Of a DNA stretch of 64,000 bases, positions 55,379-62,895 are shown piece by piece (within the stretch, counting starts at the first letter, position 1; every line of letters starts with the position of its first letter). The position numbers and the translations under genes were made by a program. The notes beneath the pieces were generated by a model, which saw nothing but the letters and a program-made list of their open reading frames with translations, was not told the origin of the DNA and searched no databases. The DNA is taken from positions 513,694 to 577,693 of the forward strand of contig NZ_JSYM01000002.1 in assembly GCF_000812945.1 (NCBI RefSeq), given 5' to 3'. This DNA is from Flavobacterium sp. AED (GTDB taxonomy: Bacteria; Bacteroidota; Bacteroidia; Flavobacteriales; Flavobacteriaceae).

Positions 55379-56305
55379 ATGAAAGAATTAAGCGTAAATC
55401 ATTTATTAGGAATAAAATACATCAACAAGAATGATATTGACTTAATTTTTGAAACTGCCGATCATTTTAAAGAAGTCATCAACCGACCAATTAAGAAAGT
55501 ACCTTCTTTACGAGATATTACTATTGCCAATATTTTTTTCGAAAACAGTACCCGAACAAAACTCTCTTTTGAATTAGCACAAAAACGTTTATCTGCTGAT
55601 GTAATTAGTTTTTCGGCGGCACAATCTTCAGTAAAAAAAGGAGAAACACTAATCGATACAGTAAATAATATACTTTCGATGAAAGTGGATATGGTGGTGA
55701 TGCGACATGCTAATCCTGGTGCAGCTTATTTTTTATCCAAAAACGTAAAAGCCAGTATCGTAAATGCTGGTGACGGAGCGCATGAACATCCTACACAAGC
55801 GTTATTAGACAGTTATTCAATTAGAGAAAAATTAGGAGAAGTAGCAGGAAAAAAAGTAGTCATTGTAGGTGATGTATTGCATTCCAGAGTGGCATTATCT
55901 AATATATATGCTTTGCAAATGCAAGGGGCAGAGGTAAAAGTTTGCGGACCAAAAACGCTAATTCCAAGGCATATTGAATCCCTTGGAGTTACTGTAGAAC
56001 CTAATTTGAGAAAAGCGCTTGAATGGTGTGATGTAGCCAATATGTTACGTGTTCAAAACGAGAGAATGGATGTTAATTATTTTCCATCAACAAGAGAATA
56101 TGCGCAACAATATGGAGTTGATAAAACATTACTGGATTCACTGAATAAAGAAATCATAATTATGCATCCGGGGCCTATCAACCGTGGTGTCGAAATTACC
56201 AGCGAAGTAGCCGATTCAAGTCAATCAGTTATTTTGAATCAAGTAGAAAATGGTGTGGCGATTAGAATGGCTGTTATTTATCTTTTGGCTTCAAAAATTC
56301 AGTAA
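55379..56305 (+). CDS. pyrB: Aspartate carbamoyltransferase catalytic subunit
   Basis: This 308-residue enzyme condenses carbamoyl phosphate and aspartate, the committed step of pyrimidine synthesis. It has the carbamoyl-phosphate site FFENSTRTKLSFE (around residues 50-62), the HPTQALLD motif, VGDVLHSRVALSN, the MLRVQNERM segment and HPGPINRGVEI near the C-terminus. The length matches class B/C catalytic subunits. A TATATTTG at 55331-55338 between pyrR and pyrB may give it its own promoter. No pyrI regulatory subunit is next to it. Confidence 0.97.
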   Translation: MKELSVNHLLGIKYINKNDIDLIFETADHFKEVINRPIKKVPSLRDITIANIFFENSTRTKLSFELAQKRLSADVISFSAAQSSVKKGETLIDTVNNILSMKVDMVVMRHANPGAAYFLSKNVKASIVNAGDGAHEHPTQALLDSYSIREKLGEVAGKKVVIVGDVLHSRVALSNIYALQMQGAEVKVCGPKTLIPRHIESLGVTVEPNLRKALEWCDVANMLRVQNERMDVNYFPSTREYAQQYGVDKTLLDSLNKEIIIMHPGPINRGVEITSEVADSSQSVILNQVENGVAIRMAVIYLLASKIQ

Positions 56306-56379
56306 TTTCAAAGAAAAACTTAGTAACTTAGCTACTTGGTAACCTGTCTGCCGTTACGCAGCTTCTGAAACTTAAAAAA

Positions 56380-56712
56380 ATGAAAGTAGATCAAAAAGGC
56401 CACACAATTACAATTAAAGATACACAAGGTGATTTTACTTCTTTTTTAATGAAGGTAACGCATCAATACAAAACATTTGAAAAGCATAACTTGATTATTG
56501 ATCTTTTACTTTATAAAGATTTATCTACAGACAGTATAAAGTTATTTTTGCCATTATCAAAACAACATAAAAAAGGTGAAAAGTCATTTGTTATTGTCAC
56601 TTCAGATTTTGATTATAATGCAGTTCCTGCTAAATTAACGGTAGTTCCTTCCTTGTTAGAAGCACATGATATAATTGAGATGGAAGAGATTGAAAGAGAA
56701 TTAGGTTTTTAA
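56380..56712 (+). CDS. Conserved small protein upstream of rnz (110 aa)
   Basis: This 110-residue soluble protein starts MKVDQKGHTITIKDTQGDF and ends IEMEEIERELGF. The alternating strand and helix pattern is like a STAS or SpoIIAA fold, but no phosphorylatable serine motif is clear. It lies just upstream of ribonuclease Z (72 bp) after a short low-complexity stretch. I recall homologs next to rnz that carry 'ribonuclease Z' as a label, but no metallo-lactamase motif is present here. The function is unknown. Confidence 0.75.
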   Translation: MKVDQKGHTITIKDTQGDFTSFLMKVTHQYKTFEKHNLIIDLLLYKDLSTDSIKLFLPLSKQHKKGEKSFVIVTSDFDYNAVPAKLTVVPSLLEAHDIIEMEEIERELGF

Positions 56713-56722
56713 ATTATGTATT

Positions 56723-56757
56723 CGGTTATTTATTTAACCGTTTAATTGATTTAACCA
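56723..56757. repeat. Second CGGTTA-type hairpin repeat
   Basis: CGGTTA...TAACCG (56723-56728 with 56735-56740) followed by TTTAATTGATTTAACC resembles the intergenic sequence at 29781-29825. Confidence 0.4.
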
Positions 56758-56784
56758 AATACGCTATAACACATACACAAAAAC

Positions 56785-57690
56785 TTGAAACTAACAATAC
56801 TTGGTTGCTATGCCGCAACACCTCGAACGTTTACCAATCCTACCGCACAGATTTTAGAAATAAAAAACAGACTTTTTCTGATTGATTGTGGTGAAGGAAC
56901 TCAGGTGCAGTTACGCAAAAACAAAATCAGATTTTCTAAGATCAATCATATTTTTATTTCGCATTTGCATGGGGATCATTTTTTTGGATTAGTGGGTTTA
57001 ATCTCGACTTTTACCTTGCTTAACAGAGTCAATGAATTACATATTTACGGACCTAAAGGGATTCAAGAAATCATTAAGTTACAATTGCGATTGTCTAATT
57101 CCTGGACTAATTATGGATTGGTTTTTCATGAATTGGAATCTCTTGAAAGTGAAGTAATTTTTGAAGATGAAAAGGTTTTGGTGAAAACGATTCCGTTAAA
57201 GCATCGTGTTTATACCAATGGTTTTTTGTTCCAAGAAAAAGTAGGGGAGCGGAAACTAAATTTAGATGCCGTTCAAAATTATGAAATCGATACGTGTTAT
57301 TATCAGAAAATAAAAAACGGCAAAGACATCACTCTAGAAGATGGCAGAGTCATTGAGAACGATAAATTAACATTCGATCCTATTCCTGCTAAAACCTATG
57401 CTTTTTGTTCTGATACTGCTTATAATGAATCCATTCTTCCAATTATTGAAAATGTAGATGTATTATACCATGAATCTACTTTTTTGCAATCAGAAGAAAA
57501 TCTGGCTAAAAAAACATTGCACTCTACTGCAAAAGAAGCGGCAATGATTGCTTTGAAATCTAATACGAAGCAATTAATTTTAGGGCATTATTCTACAAGA
57601 TATCAAAACATCGAACTATTTGAGGAAGAAGCCGAAACAATTTTTCCAGAAGTGCTTTTAGCTGATGATGGAAAAAGTTTTGAGTTTTAA
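56785..57690 (+). CDS. rnz: Ribonuclease Z
   Basis: This 301-residue metallo-beta-lactamase-fold endonuclease removes the 3' trailer from pre-tRNA. It starts at TTG 56785 (MKLTILGCYAATPR), since no ATG fits. The metal motif H60-L-H62-G-D64-H65 is intact. Later ligands are in LKHRVYTNGFLF, FCSDTAYNE and LILGHYSTRY near the C-terminus, with HEST before it. The length is typical for the short form. It ends 101 bp before pdxH, in a stretch holding a threefold repeat. Confidence 0.95.
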   Translation: MKLTILGCYAATPRTFTNPTAQILEIKNRLFLIDCGEGTQVQLRKNKIRFSKINHIFISHLHGDHFFGLVGLISTFTLLNRVNELHIYGPKGIQEIIKLQLRLSNSWTNYGLVFHELESLESEVIFEDEKVLVKTIPLKHRVYTNGFLFQEKVGERKLNLDAVQNYEIDTCYYQKIKNGKDITLEDGRVIENDKLTFDPIPAKTYAFCSDTAYNESILPIIENVDVLYHESTFLQSEENLAKKTLHSTAKEAAMIALKSNTKQLILGHYSTRYQNIELFEEEAETIFPEVLLADDGKSFEF

Positions 57691-57733
57691 GTAAAGAAAA
57701 TTTATTTGTTGCACTATAAAATTGATACCGTAT

Positions 57734-57783
57734 TTTTAAGATTATTCTATATCGAACAATCTTAAAATCGAACAATCTTAAAA
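57734..57783. repeat. Triplicated 14-mer in the rnz-pdxH spacer
   Basis: Two tandem copies of TCGAACAATCTTAAAA (57752-57767 and 57768-57783) are preceded by an inverted near-copy (57734-57747). The inverted and first direct copies can form a 14-bp hairpin with a six-nt loop. The second copy ends 8 bp before the pdxH ATG. Confidence 0.65.
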
Positions 57784-57791
57784 TAAAAAAA

Positions 57792-58436
57792 ATGAGTGAT
57801 TTAAGCAATTATAGAAAATCCTACGAAAAGAGTGAGTTACTGGAATCCAATATTCCGGAAGACCCAATAAACCTATTTAATAGATGGTTTCATGAAGCAG
57901 AAGATTTTGGTGCTAACGAAGAAGTTAATGCCATGACGGTCTCTACAATTGGTTTGGATGGCTTCCCAAAGTCCAGAGTTGTTTTGTTAAAAAAATTCAA
58001 TGAAGAAGGATTTATTTTTTATACCAATTATAATTCAGAAAAAGGGAAGGCTATTATCGAAAATCCTAAAGTATGTCTTTCTTTTTTTTGGCACACAATG
58101 GAACGTCAAGTTATCATAAAAGGGATTGCCCAGAAAACAACTGAAGCCATTTCAGATAATTATTTTGAATCCAGACCTGATGGAAGTAAATTAGGAGCGA
58201 TAGTATCAAACCAAAGCGAAGTAGTTCCTTCTCGAGAATTTTTAGAAGAAAATCTAAAACAATTAGAAAAAGATTTTGATAGTATGGTTATTCCAAGACC
58301 CAAGCATTGGGGAGGATTTTTGGTTACTCCTTTAGAAGTTGAATTTTGGCAAGGAAGACCTAACAGATTGCATGATAGAATTAGGTACACAAGTCAAAAA
58401 GATTTCTCTTGGAAAATTGATCGATTATCTCCATAA
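57792..58436 (+). CDS. pdxH: Pyridoxamine 5'-phosphate oxidase
   Basis: This 214-residue FMN enzyme oxidises pyridoxamine- or pyridoxine-5'-phosphate to pyridoxal-5'-phosphate. Family motifs in order are NAMTVSTIGLDGFPKSRVVLLK (around 42-63, in pieces), the FMN site FYTNYNSEKGKAI, FWHTMERQVIIKGIA, SRPDGSKLGAIVSNQSEVV, and the C-terminal signature EFWQGRPNRLHDRIRY with conserved W, R and H. The length is that of E. coli PdxH. Its leader contains the triplicated 14-mer. Confidence 0.97.
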   Translation: MSDLSNYRKSYEKSELLESNIPEDPINLFNRWFHEAEDFGANEEVNAMTVSTIGLDGFPKSRVVLLKKFNEEGFIFYTNYNSEKGKAIIENPKVCLSFFWHTMERQVIIKGIAQKTTEAISDNYFESRPDGSKLGAIVSNQSEVVPSREFLEENLKQLEKDFDSMVIPRPKHWGGFLVTPLEVEFWQGRPNRLHDRIRYTSQKDFSWKIDRLSP

Positions 58437-58602
58437 TGTAAGAAAAATACATTTATAAAAATATTTATTGTGCATTTCATCGATTTTATTTGGTAGTTTA
58501 GCGATAAAATGTGTAGTTTTAAAATATAATTAAAGCACAATATTTGTAAATACATTAAAGAAGTTTGCCCCACAATCTACTTTAAACTTAAACTACTACT
58601 TT

Positions 58603-59109
58603 ATGAAACTAAAATTACTTCGCGCATTATTGCTCGTGGCTGTGATATGCACTATGAATTCTTGTTCTTCAGATACTTCTGCAACACCAGAGACGGATGC
58701 TGCTTCAACACAAAAGGTTGTTAATTATACATATAGTACATCTGAAATTGAAACGATGAACTTGATTAATGCTTACAGAGTTAGTATTGGTCTAAATTCT
58801 TTAGAAAAAATTAATCATATCTCTTATAAATCAGAAGAACATGACAATTATATGATTACTAATAATGTAGTTAATCATGATGATTTTGTTGCTCGCTCTG
58901 AAAATATAATTAAAGTATTAGGTGCAAAAACTGTAAGCGAAAATATTGCTTATAATTATAGTACGCCTCAAGCTGCTTTAAATGCATGGTTAGCTAGTCC
59001 AGGACACAAAGAAAATATTGAAGGTAATTTTACTCATTTTGGTATCTCAATTCGAGAAAACCCAGTAACAGGAAAAAAATATTATACAAACATTTTTGCA
59101 AAAATATAA
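58603..59109 (+). CDS. CAP/SCP-domain lipoprotein
   Basis: This 168-residue lipoprotein (cysteine C21 in TMNSCSSD) has a linker of about 25 residues and a CAP (SCP/PR1) domain. It has ETMNLINAYRVSIGLNSLE at the domain start, NHDDF with its histidine, SENIAYNYSTP, and the diagnostic AWLASPGHKENIEGNFTHFGI, with two His and Glu forming the CAP cavity. In bacteria such proteins sit in the envelope and their activity is usually unknown. Two terminator hairpins follow. Confidence 0.92.
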   Translation: MKLKLLRALLLVAVICTMNSCSSDTSATPETDAASTQKVVNYTYSTSEIETMNLINAYRVSIGLNSLEKINHISYKSEEHDNYMITNNVVNHDDFVARSENIIKVLGAKTVSENIAYNYSTPQAALNAWLASPGHKENIEGNFTHFGISIRENPVTGKKYYTNIFAKI

Positions 59110-59137
59110 GTTAATTTTTTGTTTATTTTTGGTATTT

Positions 59138-59173
59138 AGAGGCTGTTTTCCCCCAAAAGGCAGCCTCTTTTTA
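59138..59173 (+). terminator. Terminator after the CAP lipoprotein gene
   Basis: Stem AGAGGCTG/CAGCCTCT (59138-59145 with 59161-59168) around a C-rich loop, followed by T residues. The region 59110-59442 holds this hairpin and two more, and no gene I can support. Confidence 0.8.
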
Positions 59174-59236
59174 ATTAAGAAGATAAAAATGCTAAAAAGA
59201 GTAAACTTTAAAATATTAAAACATATTGCTATTTAT

Positions 59237-59275
59237 AAAAAAGTCTAATGGAAATTATTTCATTAGACTTTTTTA
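59237..59275. terminator. Second hairpin in the CAP-OmpA spacer
   Basis: A perfect 14-bp stem with core AAGTCTAATG/CATTAGACTT (59237-59250 with 59261-59274), with A and T runs on its two sides, can work in either direction. Confidence 0.75.
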
Positions 59276-59392
59276 TTTTGAATTGGTATGGTTCTAATTA
59301 CGAACTTGTATTTAAAGTAAATTTTATTAATCAGGTTTAAGAATTATATTTTAAATAACATCTTTGCATAAGTAAGTCTATCTTTTTTTTAT

Positions 59393-59424
59393 AAAAAAAG
59401 AAGCTGTCTTATCGAGACAACTTC
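59393..59424 (-). terminator. Terminator of the OmpA-family gene
   Basis: Read on the minus strand, GAAGTTGTCT and AGACAGCTTC pair with one mismatch around a short loop and are followed by seven T residues, just after the OmpA-family stop at 59443. Confidence 0.75.
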
Positions 59425-59442
59425 CTTTAGATTTGATTGCTT

Positions 59443-61383
59443 TTACAAAGCAGTAATAATAAACTCGCTTCGTCTGTTAAGTTGATGTTCTTCTTCAGTA
59501 CATTCTACAGTATCACTACATTTATTCACTAATTGTGATTCACCGAATCCTTTTCCAGTCAATCTGCTTGAATCAATCCCGTTTTTGATTAACCAGTTTA
59601 TAGTAGATTTAGCTCTTCTATCAGATAAAGCTTCATTGTATTTAAAAGTTCCACGACTATCAGTATGGGAGCGTATATCAAGTTTCATAGTTGGATATTG
59701 GCTCATTACATCTAATATTTTTTCTAAATCGATAGCTGCTTCTATTCTGATATTCGATTTGTCAAAGTCAAAGTAAATCATTTTTATACCAAAGCATTTA
59801 CCTAGATCATCACCAACTGTTACTTTACATTTTTCTTTTTCCAATGCAATCGGTAAATATGTTTTTCCTTTATCGTTAGTAATAGTGATTTTTTGTTCTT
59901 TGGTGGTGTATTCTGGTTTTTCAGCTCTTACATTATAGGTTTTTCCACATTCAACAGTAAAAGAATAATTCCCTTTTGCATCAGAAGTAGTAGTGCTTAT
60001 CAAATTAAATTGACTGTCGTATAAAGTAATTTTAGCATCTGAAAGTAATTCTGCTGTAGTTAAATCAGTAATTTCACCATATAAAAGTTGTTCACAAATA
60101 AGCCTTTTGGTTTCTAAGAATTTATAAATATCATCGTATCCTTGTCCACCATCTCTATTGGAGCTAAAAAAACCTCTTCTTGATTTTGTATCTATTAAAT
60201 AAGCAAAATCATCTTTAGGAGAATTGACATTTTCGCCCACATTCTGAACCTCGCTAAAAGTACCATCTGGATTTATTTTGGATACAAAAACATCTAAACC
60301 TCCAAGACCGGGGTGCCCGTCTGAGGCAAAATAAATTTCATTTTCATCATTTACAAAAGGGAAAGTTTCTCTTCCTTCGGTATTGATTGTATTTCCTAAG
60401 TTTTCTGGTGTTCCAAAAGTGCCATCATCATTTATTTTTACTTTATATAAATCAGACTGTCCTAATGTTCCAGGCATATCTGAAGCAAAATATAATATTT
60501 TTCCATCAGGACTTAAAGCAGGATGTGCTGTACTGTAATTGTTACTGTCAAAAGGTAATTCAGTTATATTTGACCATTTATCGTTTTCTAAACTGGCTTT
60601 ATATATTTTTACTAGAGTAATTTCATTTCCATCTTTACCTTTTTTACCATCAAGATAATTGTTTCGGGTAAAATACATGGTTTTTCCATCATTTGTAAAG
60701 GCTGGGGTAGATTCATGAAATTTTGAATTTATAGTTGCACTAAACTTGTGAGGAGAGCTAGGAGTCATGTTATCGCCTAAATCAGCAGAATATAAATTAG
60801 TAAAATATTGATTGGTCCATGTGTGTTTTCTATGTCCTAAACTTCCAGTATCCCTTGCTGAAGCAAATACTATTTTGTTTAAATAGATCGTTGTTCCATA
60901 ATCAGAGTATTTAGAATTAATACCCGCATCTTCCACTTGATATCTTCCTGAATTGGCTTTAATCGCTTCTAAATAATTGGTATTTTTTTTGAAAAGTTTT
61001 CCTCTATTGTCGTTTCCTAGTTTTTGATTGAATAATTCCAGCATTTCATTAGCTTTATCATTTTCACCAATAGATCTCAAAGACTGAGAATAACGATAAT
61101 AATATTCAGGTTCTAAATCAGGGGTATTCATGGCAAATAATTCTCCATACCATTTAGCTGCTTTGTCTAACTCGGCATTAAAGTAATAAGCGTTCCCTAA
61201 TTTTTTAAACATATCAGCTGATTTATACCCTTTTTCAGCAACCCTTTCATAGGTTTTTATAGCGTCTACATAGGCATAGTTGTCATACTTTTTATCAGCT
61301 GTAGCCAATTTTGCTTTTTGAGAATAAGTATTAAAAGAAAAAATACTTATTATTGTTAAGTAAAGGAGTATATTATTTTTCAT
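59443..61383 (-). CDS. OmpA-family protein with TPR and PD40 propeller (T9SS/gliding-associated type)
   Basis: This 646-residue protein has a signal peptide (1-21, ending TYSQ), TPR-like helices (about 25-130, ERVAEKGYKSADMFKKLGNAYY in parts), a PD40/WD40-like propeller (about 150-420, with TPAFTNDGKTMYFTRN, HPALSPDGKILYFASD and ETFPFVNDENEIYFASD blades), a carboxypeptidase-regulatory-like domain (about 430-515), and a C-terminal OmpA peptidoglycan-binding domain (about 535-646). This architecture accompanies PorP/SprF proteins in Bacteroidota and resembles PorE. It anchors a surface structure to peptidoglycan. A truncated paralog lies directly upstream. Confidence 0.92.
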   Translation of the reverse strand: MKNNILLYLTIISIFSFNTYSQKAKLATADKKYDNYAYVDAIKTYERVAEKGYKSADMFKKLGNAYYFNAELDKAAKWYGELFAMNTPDLEPEYYYRYSQSLRSIGENDKANEMLELFNQKLGNDNRGKLFKKNTNYLEAIKANSGRYQVEDAGINSKYSDYGTTIYLNKIVFASARDTGSLGHRKHTWTNQYFTNLYSADLGDNMTPSSPHKFSATINSKFHESTPAFTNDGKTMYFTRNNYLDGKKGKDGNEITLVKIYKASLENDKWSNITELPFDSNNYSTAHPALSPDGKILYFASDMPGTLGQSDLYKVKINDDGTFGTPENLGNTINTEGRETFPFVNDENEIYFASDGHPGLGGLDVFVSKINPDGTFSEVQNVGENVNSPKDDFAYLIDTKSRRGFFSSNRDGGQGYDDIYKFLETKRLICEQLLYGEITDLTTAELLSDAKITLYDSQFNLISTTTSDAKGNYSFTVECGKTYNVRAEKPEYTTKEQKITITNDKGKTYLPIALEKEKCKVTVGDDLGKCFGIKMIYFDFDKSNIRIEAAIDLEKILDVMSQYPTMKLDIRSHTDSRGTFKYNEALSDRRAKSTINWLIKNGIDSSRLTGKGFGESQLVNKCSDTVECTEEEHQLNRRSEFIITAL

Positions 61384-61394
61384 AATAATTATTT

Positions 61395-61433
61395 TTAGAA
61401 GAATTTTGGAGTTGTGATTTTATCGTTGTTTTT
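61395..61433 (-). pseudogene. Relic 3' end of a second PorP/SprF gene
   Basis: Read on the minus strand from 61433, the codons give KNNDKITTPKFF and a stop. The intact PorP/SprF gene at 61836 ends KNNNKITTPRFF and a stop. In both places the stop is 11 nt from the ATG of a TPR gene, and the DNA is nearly the same across the stretch. The relic is not in the frame of the truncated TPR gene that overlaps it. It is best explained as what is left of a second porP copy after a deletion. Confidence 0.8.
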
Positions 61434-61824
61434 GATTTTTTTTCTCTGCTATCGCTTCTGATTTTTGTTTTAGTTTCACTAACATTTCATTGGCTTTGTC
61501 AATTTGACCAATAAATTTCAAAGACATAGCATATTGATAATAATATTTAGGTTCTAAATCCGTGTTGTTCATGGCAAATAATTCACAATACCATTTAGCG
61601 GCTTTGTCTAACTCTGCATTCTGATAATATGAATCTCCCAGTTTTTTAAATAGATCTACTGATTTATATCCTTTTTCAGCGACTCTTTCATAGGTTTTTA
61701 TGACATCTACGTAAGCATACTTGTCATTTATTTTATCGGTTACATAAAATTTTGAATTTTGTGCATACCCTTTAAAAGAAAAAATAGTTATAATTGTTAT
61801 GTAAATAAACCTGTTTTTGTTCAT
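61420..61824 (-). CDS. Truncated TPR paralog of the OmpA-family protein
   Basis: This 134-residue protein has a signal peptide (ending GYAQ) and only the N-terminal TPR part of the 646-residue neighbour. Long identical words such as ERVAEKGYKS and NAELDKAAKWY are shared at the same positions. The propeller, regulatory-like and OmpA domains are missing. Its end (EKKNQKQR) reads out of frame into relic porP sequence. The frame is intact with no internal stop, so it may still be expressed as a small TPR protein, or it is a recent remnant. It starts 11 nt after the PorP stop. Confidence 0.75.
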   Translation of the reverse strand: MNKNRFIYITIITIFSFKGYAQNSKFYVTDKINDKYAYVDVIKTYERVAEKGYKSVDLFKKLGDSYYQNAELDKAAKWYCELFAMNNTDLEPKYYYQYAMSLKFIGQIDKANEMLVKLKQKSEAIAEKKNQKQR

Positions 61825-61835
61825 AAAACTTATTT

Positions 61836-62744
61836 TTAAAAGAATCTTGGGGTTGTAATTTTATTGTTATTTTTGAATAATTCATAGCGCAAGAAAATCT
61901 CATGCGAACCAGAATTATAATGTTTTAAATTGGTTGTTTCATGGTCATAACCGTATCCTATATACATTCCATCCGAAACCTGAAATCCAGCCATGGCACT
62001 TATTGCGGCACTCCATCTATAAGCTACTCCAACTATAAACTTGTTATTGAACATGAAATTTCCTGATACATCAACTTGAAGTGGAGCACCTCCTACGACT
62101 TTTGTCAATAATGCGGGTTTGAATTTTATGTAATCATTCATATCAAATACATAACCTGCAATTAAGTAATAATTAATTTTTTCTTTAAAAATAGCTACTT
62201 CATTATCATCATACCGATTGCTTTCTATGAAATTAGGTATTGAAAACCCTACATAGGCTTTATTAGAATGCAAATATACGCCTGCACCAATATTTGGAGT
62301 GAATTTATTACTGAAATCATGCAAGCTTGGATCATCATCAACAGGATTTAAGCGAGAGACATCCAAATCAAATATGTTTGCAGTTGCTTTAATTCCAAAC
62401 GAAAGTTTAAAAGTCTCTGAAGTAGGAATAGTATACGATAGATCAGCCGAAATCGTATTCTCATGAGTTGGGCCAATTTTATCATTTATAATTGATACTC
62501 CCAATCCCAGATTACTTCCGTTGAGAGGTGTATTCATGGATACAGCGTTAGTTACTGGTGCTCCGTCAAGCCCCACCCATTGTGTACGATGTAATGCAAA
62601 AATACTAAGAGCACCTCTAGATCCTGCATAAGCAGGATTAATATTGATTGTGTTGTACATGTATTGAGTAAATTGTGCATCTTGTTGCGCAAAACTTACA
62701 ATGGCTGTAAACATCAAAACGAAAGAAAATAATTTTGTTTTCAT
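61836..62744 (-). CDS. PorP/SprF-family type IX secretion membrane protein
   Basis: This 302-residue outer-membrane barrel has a signal peptide (1-19, ending SFAQ) and the family opening QDAQFTQYMYNTININPAYAGSRGALS (residues 20-46, in pieces), then RTQWVGLDGAPVTNAVSMN. It ends in an aromatic barrel strand and the tail TTPRFF. PorP/SprF proteins anchor or help export particular T9SS type B cargo. The neighbour at 62896 is such a cargo, so the two probably form a cargo-partner pair. The intergenic region upstream (62745-62895) holds a hairpin. Confidence 0.94.
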   Translation of the reverse strand: MKTKLFSFVLMFTAIVSFAQQDAQFTQYMYNTININPAYAGSRGALSIFALHRTQWVGLDGAPVTNAVSMNTPLNGSNLGLGVSIINDKIGPTHENTISADLSYTIPTSETFKLSFGIKATANIFDLDVSRLNPVDDDPSLHDFSNKFTPNIGAGVYLHSNKAYVGFSIPNFIESNRYDDNEVAIFKEKINYYLIAGYVFDMNDYIKFKPALLTKVVGGAPLQVDVSGNFMFNNKFIVGVAYRWSAAISAMAGFQVSDGMYIGYGYDHETTNLKHYNSGSHEIFLRYELFKNNNKITTPRFF

Positions 62745-62862
62745 AGTAGATATTTATTATTTTAATTATCTATCGCACTCCAAAGAGTTCGGCAGGTCAG
62801 TTGATAAATTTGATTAGAGTTTATCACTCAAGAATAGGGCTGTTGCTGCTATTTTCATTAAA

Positions 62863-62888
62863 CCCGAGGACTATAAAGAGTCCTCAGG
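62863..62888. terminator. Hairpin between T9SS cargo and PorP genes
   Basis: GAGGACT/AGTCCTC (62866-62872 with 62879-62885), extended by C-G pairs, lies just after the minus-strand stop at 62896. The T run is on the plus-strand side, so it may be only a processing hairpin for the minus-strand mRNA. Confidence 0.45.
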
Positions 62889-62895
62889 ATTTTTT

